Shown here in pieces: positions 1 through 6,123 of a DNA stretch of 7,910 bases. A program made the translations under genes and the position numbers. This stretch comes from Spirochaeta sp. (lineage in GTDB: Bacteria; Spirochaetota; Spirochaetia; DSM-27196; Alkalispirochaetaceae): assembly GCA_007117185.1 (NCBI GenBank), contig SKHA01000020.1, positions 1 through 7,910 on the forward strand. The letters run 5' to 3'. The first letter of the stretch is position 1, and each line of letters begins with the position of its first letter. The notes under the pieces are model-generated. The model saw nothing but the letters and a program-made list of their open reading frames with translations, was not told the origin of the DNA and ran no database searches.

Positions 1-624
1 GCTGCGAGGGCGTTCAACGGTAAGCCCGCTGCGACCAGCGGCGATTTCCGCCACCCGGGAGACCTTTTCCGGCAGGGAGAAATCTCCCGTCATCGCCCGA
101 AAGGAGAGGAAGTCCTTGTACTTCTTCATCCCCTGGCGTTCGAACGCGCCGGCGTACCACCGGGGGTGCCAGAGCATCATCGTCATGGAGGCACGGTGCT
201 CAAACCCGTCCACCAGAACGCCACCGCCGTCCAGGGGCGAAAGCCCCTGCGGACCGATGAGTCGCCCGGCGCCGCGCTTGCGTGCCCAGGTGCGGGCGTT
301 CTCGAAGATCACATCCCAGACTTCGTCATCGTTGATCCCTTCAGGAAGAAAGAGGCGTACGTCCCGGTTTCCGGTGTGCTGGTTGAACAGGCGCGGTTCC
401 AGAAGTACGCACCGCCCCACCACGGTATCTCCACGGAGGAATAGGAACGCCTCACCATCGGAGTGCTGAAAATAGGGGTGCCGGCGGGAGATTACCGCCG
501 CTACGGTACCGCGAATCGGGGGGACCCACTGCGGCTCGTTCTGGTACAGTTCAAACGGAAACTGGATAAACGCCTTACCGGGCCGGCTGCGGGGATCCCG
601 AACCGGCACCGCGGTAATGCTCAT
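1..624 (-). CDS. GNAT-like N-acetyltransferase family protein (3' end outside window)
   Basis: An open frame on the minus strand begins with ATG at 624-622 and runs without a stop for 208 codons to the left edge, so the C-terminal part is missing. The ATG overlaps the clpC stop codon as ATGA, and GGTGA just upstream is a plausible weak ribosome site, so translation is probably coupled to clpC. The product starts MSITAVPVRDPRSR and then shows an FPFELYQNEPQWVPP stretch (about residues 22-36), a VVGR strand (about 68-71), a GPQGLSPLDGGGVLVDGF segment (about 124-141) and a Gly-Met-Lys-Lys-Tyr-Lys-Asp stretch (about 165-171). I know this order of motifs from a family of roughly 370-400 residue proteins annotated as GNAT-like N-acetyltransferases. 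The family's substrates are not known to me and none is implied here. It could be a passenger of the operon or a partner of the protease module; the sequence does not decide. Confidence 0.8.
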   Translation of the reverse strand, partial: MSITAVPVRDPRSRPGKAFIQFPFELYQNEPQWVPPIRGTVAAVISRRHPYFQHSDGEAFLFLRGDTVVGRCVLLEPRLFNQHTGNRDVRLFLPEGINDDEVWDVIFENARTWARKRGAGRLIGPQGLSPLDGGGVLVDGFEHRASMTMMLWHPRWYAGAFERQGMKKYKDFLSFRAMTGDFSLPEKVSRVAEIAAGRSGLTVERPRS

Positions 625-3227
625 TGATCACCCAGACGATACGAGGGTGGGGTCTCAGCGACGCTGTCCGCTGTCTCTTTGTGGGCTGTCTCTTTGTGCG
701 CTTTATCCGTCTCGGCGATCACCGCTGCGCGAGGTCGCTTCTTCTTGCGGAAGGTGATCTCACCCTTACGGGTGGAGACGACAATGTGTGAGCCCTCCTC
801 GAAACGACCCTTGAGGATCTCCATCGCCAGGGGATCCTCGATCTCCCGCTGGATCGTCCGGCGCAACGGTCGCGCACCGAACTTGACATCGTATCCCTTT
901 TCGATGAGCAGGTCCCGGGCGCTCTTGGTCACCTCGAGGACGATCTCCCGGGCGGCAAGGCGGGTCTGCACGTCCGCCAGGAGGATTTCCAGGATGCTGC
1001 GCACCTGCGGCGGAGCCAGGCTGTGGAAGACCACGATCTCGTCAACGCGGTTGATGAACTCCGGTCGGAACGCCCGTTTGAGCTCGTTCAACGCCGAAGC
1101 CTTTATTTCGCGGTAGTCCATCAGGCCGTCGCCGGTGCGAAAGCCCACCGCCGCATCCCGGGTGATCTCCCGGGCGCCGGCGTTGGAGGTCATGATCAGC
1201 ACGGTGTTGCGGAAGTTGACCCGGTGCCCCAGGTTGTCGTGAAGCTCTCCCTCCTCAAGGATCTGCAGGAGGATGTTGAACACATCCGGGTGAGCCTTTT
1301 CGATCTCGTCCAGAAGGATCACGCTGTAGGGCTTGCGCCGTATCTTTTCGGTAAGGACGCCCCCTTCGTCGTACCCGATGTACCCCGGAGGGGCTCCTAC
1401 CAGCCGGGAGACGTTGTGTTTCTCCATGTAGTCAGACATATCGATGCGTATCAGCGCATCCGAGGTTCCAAAGAGAAACTCCGCCAGCGATTTTGCCAGA
1501 AGGGACTTGCCCACCCCGGTTGGCCCCAGGAAGATGAACGAGCCCATCGGGCGCTCCGGGGCGCTGAGCCCGGTTCGGGAGCGGCGAATTGCCGAGGCGA
1601 TACCGGCGATCGCGTCTTCCTGACCGATCACCCGGCGGTGCAGGTCCTTCTCGATGTCCAGGAGCCGGTCGCTCTCGCTCTGGGCGATACGGATCAGCGG
1701 AATTCCGGTGACGTCGCTGAGGATGAAGTTGATGTCCTCGGCGTCCACCACCGTCTGCTCGCTTCGGAGGGTCACCTTCCACTGGCTGCGCAGCTGTTCA
1801 ACCCGCTCGCGAAGGTGGCGCACCTCGTCGCGTACCGCCGCGGCACGCTCGTAGTTCTGGCTGTTCACCAGGGCCACCTTTTCGCCGTTGAGCTCCTCGA
1901 TGCGCTTCTCAAGCTCGGCGATCTCGGTGGGGCGCACGCTGTTGGAGATGCGTTTGCGGCTGCCAGCCTCGTCGATGAGGTCAATCGCTTTGTCCGGCAG
2001 AAAGCGGTCGGCGATGTACCGTCGGGACATCACCGCGGCAACCTCCAGCGCTCCAGGGGTATACGAGACGTTGTGATGTTGCTCGTAGCGCTCTCTGATC
2101 CCCTTGAGGATCTCGATCGTCTCTTCAACAGAGGGCTCTTCCACGATGATCGACTGAAAGCGCCGCTCCAGGGCGGCGTCCTTCTCGATGTACTTTTTGT
2201 ACTCGTTGAGGGTGGTGGCGCCGATGCACTGGATCTCCCCGCGGGAGAGCGCCGGCTTGAGCATGTTGCTGGCGTCTATCGCCCCCTCGGCGCCACCGGC
2301 TCCGATGATGGTGTGCAGCTCGTCGATAAACAGGATCACGTTTCCACTGGTGGTGATCTCTTTCATCACCCGCTTCAGGCGCTCTTCAAATTCACCACGA
2401 TACTTGGTGCCGGCGATGAGGCTGGCCAGATCCAGGGTGAGGACACGCTTTCCCATCAGCACTTCCGGAGCGGTACCGTCGTAGATCTTCTGGGCGAGTC
2501 CCTCAACGATGGCGGTCTTGCCAACCCCGGGCTCGCCGATGAGAACAGGGTTGTTCTTGGTGCGACGAGCGAGGATCTGGATCACCCGCTCGATTTCCTT
2601 GGCCCGCCCCACCACCGGGTCAAGTTTGTCGTCTTTCGCCAGCAAAGTGAGGTCCCGGGAGAACTCGTCCAGGGTGGGGGTTGTCTTCTTTCCTGCCTGA
2701 GCAGTGGCCACCCGGCGGCGCCCGGCAGGGGACGAGCCGGTCCCACCACCCCCTGCAGCGGCTCCCGCTGGTGTCCCGCCGCGTCCAGTGTTGCCGCTCA
2801 GATCGGCGATCACCTCCCGGAGGGTGTCCGCGGTGATGCTGTACTGACCAAGAAACCGGGCGGTCATCCCCTCGGCCTCCCGGGAGCACGCCAGCAGCAG
2901 GTGTTCCGTACCGATGTACTCGTGACCCAGGGTACGGGCCTCCTCGGCGGAGTCCTCCAGCACCTTCCTTCCCCGCGGAGACGGAGGAACGTCTCCCAGG
3001 GTAAATCCGCCGCGCTTGCGGGGAATGGAGTTCTCAAGCTCGATCTGCATCTTTGCCGGATCGATCATCAACTTTTCAAGGGCTTTGAAGCCGAGGCCGC
3101 CACCCTCCTTGAGGAGGGCCAGCATGATATGCTCCGGAAGCAGCTGGTCCGAATGGAAGCGCTTCGCTTCGTCCTGGGCAAGTATCTGCAGCACCCGTTG
3201 TGCCCGTTGTGTCAGTCCCTTAAACAT
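621..3227 (-). CDS. clpC: ATP-dependent unfoldase ClpC (Clp/Hsp100, ClpP partner)
   Basis: This 868-residue protein is a two-ring AAA+ unfoldase that should feed substrates to ClpP in the cytoplasm. Visible parts in order are the double Clp N-domain (about 1-143), a glycine-rich linker (about 144-170), AAA1 with Walker A GEPGVGKT (231-238), Walker B ILFIDE (298-303) and ALERR (352-356), a middle region with a UVR coiled coil (about 434-480), and AAA2 with Walker A GPTGVGKS (568-575), Walker B VILLDE (636-641) and sensor-2 GARPLRR (784-790). VGF at 694-696 matches the ClpP-docking loop. Glu32 and Glu108 sit where Bacillus ClpC (numbering from memory) has the phosphoarginine-pocket glutamates Glu32 and Glu106. 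The UVR middle region makes this ClpC rather than ClpA or ClpB. The tail after about residue 828 is some 40 residues longer than in Bacillus and contains an HKETA repeat. Its ATG overlaps the mcsB stop by 8 bases and has a strong AGGAG site. Confidence 0.97.
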   Translation of the reverse strand: MFKGLTQRAQRVLQILAQDEAKRFHSDQLLPEHIMLALLKEGGGLGFKALEKLMIDPAKMQIELENSIPRKRGGFTLGDVPPSPRGRKVLEDSAEEARTLGHEYIGTEHLLLACSREAEGMTARFLGQYSITADTLREVIADLSGNTGRGGTPAGAAAGGGGTGSSPAGRRRVATAQAGKKTTPTLDEFSRDLTLLAKDDKLDPVVGRAKEIERVIQILARRTKNNPVLIGEPGVGKTAIVEGLAQKIYDGTAPEVLMGKRVLTLDLASLIAGTKYRGEFEERLKRVMKEITTSGNVILFIDELHTIIGAGGAEGAIDASNMLKPALSRGEIQCIGATTLNEYKKYIEKDAALERRFQSIIVEEPSVEETIEILKGIRERYEQHHNVSYTPGALEVAAVMSRRYIADRFLPDKAIDLIDEAGSRKRISNSVRPTEIAELEKRIEELNGEKVALVNSQNYERAAAVRDEVRHLRERVEQLRSQWKVTLRSEQTVVDAEDINFILSDVTGIPLIRIAQSESDRLLDIEKDLHRRVIGQEDAIAGIASAIRRSRTGLSAPERPMGSFIFLGPTGVGKSLLAKSLAEFLFGTSDALIRIDMSDYMEKHNVSRLVGAPPGYIGYDEGGVLTEKIRRKPYSVILLDEIEKAHPDVFNILLQILEEGELHDNLGHRVNFRNTVLIMTSNAGAREITRDAAVGFRTGDGLMDYREIKASALNELKRAFRPEFINRVDEIVVFHSLAPPQVRSILEILLADVQTRLAAREIVLEVTKSARDLLIEKGYDVKFGARPLRRTIQREIEDPLAMEILKGRFEEGSHIVVSTRKGEITFRKKKRPRAAVIAETDKAHKETAHKETADSVAETPPSYRLGDQ
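670..699 (-). repeat. 15-bp tandem repeat in the clpC 3' end
   Basis: Two adjacent copies of a 15-base unit (plus-strand gctgtctctttgtgg at 670-684 and the same with one final mismatch at 685-699) lie in frame in clpC. They encode the duplicated pentapeptide HKETA within the variable C-terminal tail. The period is a multiple of three, so gain or loss of a copy would keep the frame. Slippage is the simplest origin. Confidence 0.85.
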
Positions 3228-4278
3228 CTCTATTCTCCTGTGTCATCTTCAGTTGCCGCCGCACCACCTGAGCCCTGCCTTCCCGCAGGGATGTCGTCTC
3301 TCCGGCCAGAGCGGCCACCACCGCGTCACTGCTGTACAGAAGCAGCGAAACGGCGCGCTCCGCCGTGGTCACATCCGCGACGCCGGAGGCGACGGCCAGT
3401 CCCAGGAGGGAGGCGCTCTGGTCAACCTCCGCCCGATCCAGACGGCGAGCCTGGGTGAGGGTGCCCCAGGCGCGATACGCTGCGTCCTGCACGTCCTCAC
3501 CATGATCCCTCAGCAACACCCCCCTGGTCTGTTGCTCATAATGTACTAACCGCTGCACCGCATCTGCAAGTTTTGCCAGCGTCTCTTCCTCTGTTTCCCG
3601 GGGGGTAGCCGAGACGGTGACCTGATACAGGGAGTCGGCGGCGGATTCTCCAATAGACAGGGGAGTGATGATCGCAGCGGGGACACTCCTGTGGATCCCC
3701 CCGGGTTCCCGGGGTTCAACAGGCACAACCGCCCCGGCGCGGTGCAGCGCCGGAAGAAAGAGGGTCCCTCCGACGGTAAAGCCGGGGCCAACTGCATCGA
3801 TCGTCGGAGAGAGATAGCCCAGCCTCAGGGAGACAGCGTAATGAAGGAGTCCTTCCAGTTCAGCGTCCAGCTTCTGCAGCTCTGTCAGCGCCGTCGTCGG
3901 GTCGCTGCCACCGCTGTGAATCGTCAACCGCAGGTGGTCAGACTCACCGATCTGTACTACCACCCGATAATCGGGGCTCACCACCGAGAGGGGCGACTTC
4001 TCTCTACTGCCGAACACCCGCCACCCCCGCAGCGCCGCGACAACCGTCGGAGCGAGGGCCTCTCCGTCCAGCAGGTGGAACTCCCGTTCCAGCGACGCGA
4101 ATGCGTCTTCGACTCGGTGACGCAGCTCAAGCCAGCGATCTTCCGGAAGGCGAGCCGGAAAGGGAAGGTCCACGATGTTGCGAGTCAACTCCAGGGTTGT
4201 TCCCACCACCACCGGTTCTTTCTGTGAGAAATCCAGTTGCCACGGGGGGCACAGCGGCGGGAGGCTGTGGGTCAGCAT
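3220..4278 (-). CDS. mcsB: McsB-like protein, probable degenerate protein-arginine kinase (pseudokinase)
   Basis: This 352-residue protein has the length and linear pattern of McsB, the kinase that phosphorylates arginines to mark proteins for ClpCP. Homology shows in VVVGTTLELTRN (23-34; Bacillus IVLSSRIRLARN), GESDHLR (111-117; NEEDHIR), RLGYLSPT (152-159; QRGYLTSCPT region), FLPAL (174-178; HLPAL), and YRAWGTL (268-274; YRSYGVL). Its place between mcsA and clpC supports the call. The functional residues are mostly gone: the two phosphate-binding arginines of SSRIR are Thr28 and Glu30, the second Glu of NEEDH is Ser113, the active-site Cys is Ser157, the Arg of GTGLRAS is Thr168, the RGIYGEGSE loop is replaced by TPLSIGESA, and RDxxRA near the C-terminus is reduced to RA (335-336). 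Bacillus residues are from memory. It may act as an adaptor rather than an enzyme. ATG at 4278 lies 7 bases after the mcsA stop with no clear ribosome site, suggesting coupling. Confidence 0.85.
   Translation of the reverse strand: MLTHSLPPLCPPWQLDFSQKEPVVVGTTLELTRNIVDLPFPARLPEDRWLELRHRVEDAFASLEREFHLLDGEALAPTVVAALRGWRVFGSREKSPLSVVSPDYRVVVQIGESDHLRLTIHSGGSDPTTALTELQKLDAELEGLLHYAVSLRLGYLSPTIDAVGPGFTVGGTLFLPALHRAGAVVPVEPREPGGIHRSVPAAIITPLSIGESAADSLYQVTVSATPRETEEETLAKLADAVQRLVHYEQQTRGVLLRDHGEDVQDAAYRAWGTLTQARRLDRAEVDQSASLLGLAVASGVADVTTAERAVSLLLYSSDAVVAALAGETTSLREGRAQVVRRQLKMTQENRDV
3230..3240 (-). promoter_or_regulatory. clpC Shine-Dalgarno region, complementary to the mcsA leader
   Basis: Read on the minus strand this is CAGGAGAATAG. 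AGGAG lies 7 bases before the clpC ATG at 3227 and fixes that start. It is the best ribosome site in the mcs-clp part of the window, consistent with strong ClpC translation. The 11 bases are the exact reverse complement of the 11 bases directly before the mcsA start codon (4746-4736), so the two could pair within one message. Confidence 0.85.
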
Positions 4279-4285
4279 CGGCCGT

Positions 4286-4735
4286 TCAGAGAGACTCCAG
4301 CTCGTCCCGCACCGAGGCGGCGGTCTCGAAGTCTTCCTCTTCCACCGCCTGATTCAGACGCAGCTTCAACCGTTCACGGTCCAGAAAGAGGGTGCGATAG
4401 CGGACCAGACGCTGGGGGATGCGTCCGCGGTGGGACGGTTCCTCCTGCTGCAACTGTAACAGCCGTTCTATGGTGCTGTCGAATACCTGATAACACTGAA
4501 CGCAGCCCACCTGCCGGTACAGGACCACCTCGCGACGGGTGGTACCGCAGAGCGAACACGTCTGAGAGGGTGCCCCGGCCTCTCCCGCTGGCGCTGTCGG
4601 GGCAAGAAGCCCTTCCATCAACCACGCGACGGTACGTGGCGCTGCTCCGGAGAGGGAAATCCCCAGCTCCTTCGCTCGGGATACGGATATATCCAGTTCC
4701 TCTCTGGCTGAACCGATCTGGCGGATGATCTTCAT
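4286..4735 (-). CDS. mcsA: McsA-like protein: single zinc finger plus C-terminal UVR motif
   Basis: This protein has 149 residues from the ATG at 4735. In Bacillus, McsA is the activator and partner of the McsB arginine kinase. Here one four-cysteine zinc site is visible, CSLC (60-63) and CVQC (78-81). It is followed by HRGRIPQR (102-109), which matches HAGKIPKR of the Bacillus protein (from memory), and a UVR helix pair ending DFETAASVRDELESL at the very C-terminus. The similar NYERAAAVRDEV in ClpC suggests UVR-UVR contacts. The N-terminal zinc finger of Bacillus McsA is missing; its place is taken by about 55 residues without cysteine. The protein also ends right after the UVR motif. I chose ATG 4735 over an in-frame TTG at 4777 because a candidate -10 box lies between them. 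Neither start has a Shine-Dalgarno sequence; TCTCCT, its complement, precedes the ATG instead. It lies 59 bases after the lolE-type stop. Confidence 0.85.
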   Translation of the reverse strand: MKIIRQIGSAREELDISVSRAKELGISLSGAAPRTVAWLMEGLLAPTAPAGEAGAPSQTCSLCGTTRREVVLYRQVGCVQCYQVFDSTIERLLQLQQEEPSHRGRIPQRLVRYRTLFLDRERLKLRLNQAVEEEDFETAASVRDELESL

Positions 4736-4746
4736 CAGGAGAATAG
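4736..4746 (-). promoter_or_regulatory. anti-Shine-Dalgarno-like element directly before mcsA
   Basis: On the minus strand this reads CTATTCTCCTG and abuts the mcsA ATG, where a ribosome site would normally be. It contains TCTCCT, the complement of a Shine-Dalgarno core, and is the exact 11-base reverse complement of the clpC ribosome-site region at 3230-3240. Pairing within the polycistronic message is possible; any function is inferred. Confidence 0.5.
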
Positions 4747-4751
4747 TATCA
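4743..4751 (-). promoter_or_regulatory. candidate extended -10 promoter for mcsA-mcsB-clpC
   Basis: On the minus strand this reads TGATACTAT: a TG extension, one base, then TACTAT (4 of 6 matches to TATAAT, keeping the first T-A and the last T). Seven bases separate it from the mcsA ATG, so transcription would start at or within a base of the start codon and give a leaderless message. No good -35 hexamer is present at 15-19 bases. It lies in the only real intergenic gap of the window. No CtsR-type tandem heptamer repeat was seen in this gap. Confidence 0.4.
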
Positions 4752-4794
4752 CGCCGTTGCGCCGACGAACAGAGCAACCGCAGAACAGCGGCTC

Positions 4795-6123
4795 TCAGTG
4801 GCGACGCAGGACCTGCTCCGGGGCGATCGCCGCAGCGCGCCGGGCCGGGATCGCCGCGGCAGCTGTGGCCAGCAGAATCGCCAGAAAGACGGCAGTAAAA
4901 AGGGGTAGCGGCGAAAGGGCTACCGGAACCTGTTCCAGATAGAAGTCAGCGCTGAAAAGCTCCACCGAGCGTTGGGTCACCGCGCTCATCACCCACTCGA
5001 TGGACTGAAGTACTTCGTTTACGTTTACCGCCAGTGCCATCCCCACCACCGCACCCAGGAACGAACCCGCAACGCCCACCCCGGCGCCGCAGAAGAGAAA
5101 GATCAGCCCCACCTGATGCCGGGAAACGCCCAGCGCCCGGAGCACCGCGATTTCGTCGCCCTTTTCAACCACCAGAAGTACCAGCGCCGAGGAGATGTTC
5201 ACCGCCGCGACAGCAATGATCAGGGTCATCACGAACGCCAGCAGGTTGCGACTGGTGAGAAAGGAGATGTACCGCCCCTGTTCCGCCGAGTACCAATCCA
5301 GCGGGAACCACTCGTTGCCCAGGGTGCGGCGGATCTCCAACATGGTGGTGGCCATGCGTTGTTCCTGCCGGTCCGGCAGGAAAGAGAGCAGGCCGCGGCG
5401 TACCAGCGGGTTGGGCAGCGCGTAGGGCTCGTCGATCTTGATGCCGATGCTCTCCTGGGCGGACTCATCAGGGATAACCCGGCGGCCCCGTTCCAGAGGG
5501 ATGTAGGACCACAGCCGGTCCAGGTCCCGATAGCCGGTGGAGACCACCCCGGTGACGGTGAAACGACTCACCCGGGGGAGCATGCGCCCGTCCCCAAGGG
5601 GGCGCACCGTCAACACCCGCACCTCATCACCCACGCCCACTGACAGGCGGGTAGCGATCTCCACCCCCAGGACGATTCCCGACTCCTGCAGCAGGTCGAA
5701 CTCGCCGGCTCGAAGGGTGAGAAATCGTCGCACCCCGGGGTCGTCGTCCCAGAACTGCTGGGGTACCGCCCGCAGGGTGACGCCGCTGCGTCCGGTATCG
5801 GAATAGACCAGGCCAAACCCCTGCCGTTCCACCACGGCGGTAACCACTCCCGGGATCTGCTGCACCGCCTCACGAGAGCGGTCGGTGCGCGCGGCGTCCT
5901 GGGGGATGCGGGACATCGCCCGAATGTGGTAACTGCCGGTTTCTATGAAGCGGTCTACGATACCCGTTATCATCCCGTCCGCCACCTGCTGAACCACCAC
6001 CAGGGGGATCATACTTACGGCAACTCCCAGTACCGCCCCTGCCAGGCGAGTCCGTCCCCGCCGCGTTCCGGGAGCACCGCCAAGAAAGCGAAGAGCGATC
6101 AGTATCAGGTTGTGACCAGGCAT
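4795..6123 (-). CDS. LolC/LolE-family ABC transporter permease (second subunit)
   Basis: This 442-residue inner-membrane protein has the FtsX/MacB-like plan of LolC and LolE, which release outer-membrane lipoproteins to a periplasmic carrier. A first membrane helix lies at about 27-47 after the typical IALRFL start. A periplasmic domain follows (about 50-290). Three further helices lie at about 294-318, 337-367 and 405-426. EKGDEIAVLRALGVSRHQV (320-338) is the cytoplasmic coupling motif that docks on the ATPase, and the tail PARRAAAIAPEQVLR is typical of the family. ATG at 6123 lies inside lolD (19-base overlap) with GGAG five bases upstream. It parallels the upstream permease, for example GSYHIRAM beside NSYHLRVE, so the pair probably form a heterodimer. 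By E. coli gene order it would be lolE, but LolC and LolE cannot be told apart reliably here. A general MacB-like exporter is the alternative. Confidence 0.88.
   Translation of the reverse strand: MPGHNLILIALRFLGGAPGTRRGRTRLAGAVLGVAVSMIPLVVVQQVADGMITGIVDRFIETGSYHIRAMSRIPQDAARTDRSREAVQQIPGVVTAVVERQGFGLVYSDTGRSGVTLRAVPQQFWDDDPGVRRFLTLRAGEFDLLQESGIVLGVEIATRLSVGVGDEVRVLTVRPLGDGRMLPRVSRFTVTGVVSTGYRDLDRLWSYIPLERGRRVIPDESAQESIGIKIDEPYALPNPLVRRGLLSFLPDRQEQRMATTMLEIRRTLGNEWFPLDWYSAEQGRYISFLTSRNLLAFVMTLIIAVAAVNISSALVLLVVEKGDEIAVLRALGVSRHQVGLIFLFCGAGVGVAGSFLGAVVGMALAVNVNEVLQSIEWVMSAVTQRSVELFSADFYLEQVPVALSPLPLFTAVFLAILLATAAAAIPARRAAAIAPEQVLRRH
5362..5382. repeat. 21-bp perfect palindrome inside the lolE-type gene
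   Basis: The bases from 5362 to 5382 form a perfect inverted repeat with 10-base arms (TTCCTGCCGG and CCGGCAGGAA) around a single central base at 5372. In RNA it could fold into a 9-bp stem with a 3-base loop. It lies within the coding region for the periplasmic domain (residues about 248-254). No T tract follows on the minus strand, so it is not a standard terminator. Confidence 0.8.

Noticed and set aside
116..469. Two plus-strand open frames near the left edge.
   Set aside because: They are antisense to the GNAT-like frame, whose minus-strand translation matches known family motifs.
1158..1175. Paired CCCGGG hexamers inside clpC.
   Set aside because: Common self-complementary GC hexamers in a GC-rich gene; nothing else marks the site.
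3103..3118. Inverted repeat CCCTCCT-TG-AGGAGGG inside clpC with an internal Shine-Dalgarno-like AGGAGGG.
   Set aside because: The minus strand has no start codon at a suitable distance, and the bases encode a conserved N-domain segment, so chance is the simpler explanation.
1023..3458. Long open frame of 811 codons on the plus strand opposite clpC.
   Set aside because: It is a shadow of clpC in a GC-rich genome. The translation resembles no family I know, and clpC on the other strand has every expected motif.
3699..3714. Inverted repeat CCCCGGG-TT-CCCGGGG inside mcsB.
   Set aside because: Short arms made only of G and C are expected at this base composition; no T tract and no special position.
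4775..4777. TTG at 4777 as the mcsA start.
   Set aside because: No ribosome site, the added residues do not resemble McsA, and the candidate -10 box lies downstream of it. It is not fully excluded.
4972..5643. Plus-strand open frame of 223 codons opposite the lolE-type gene.
   Set aside because: Low-complexity translation rich in His, Arg, Pro and Gln, lying fully antisense to a clear permease gene.
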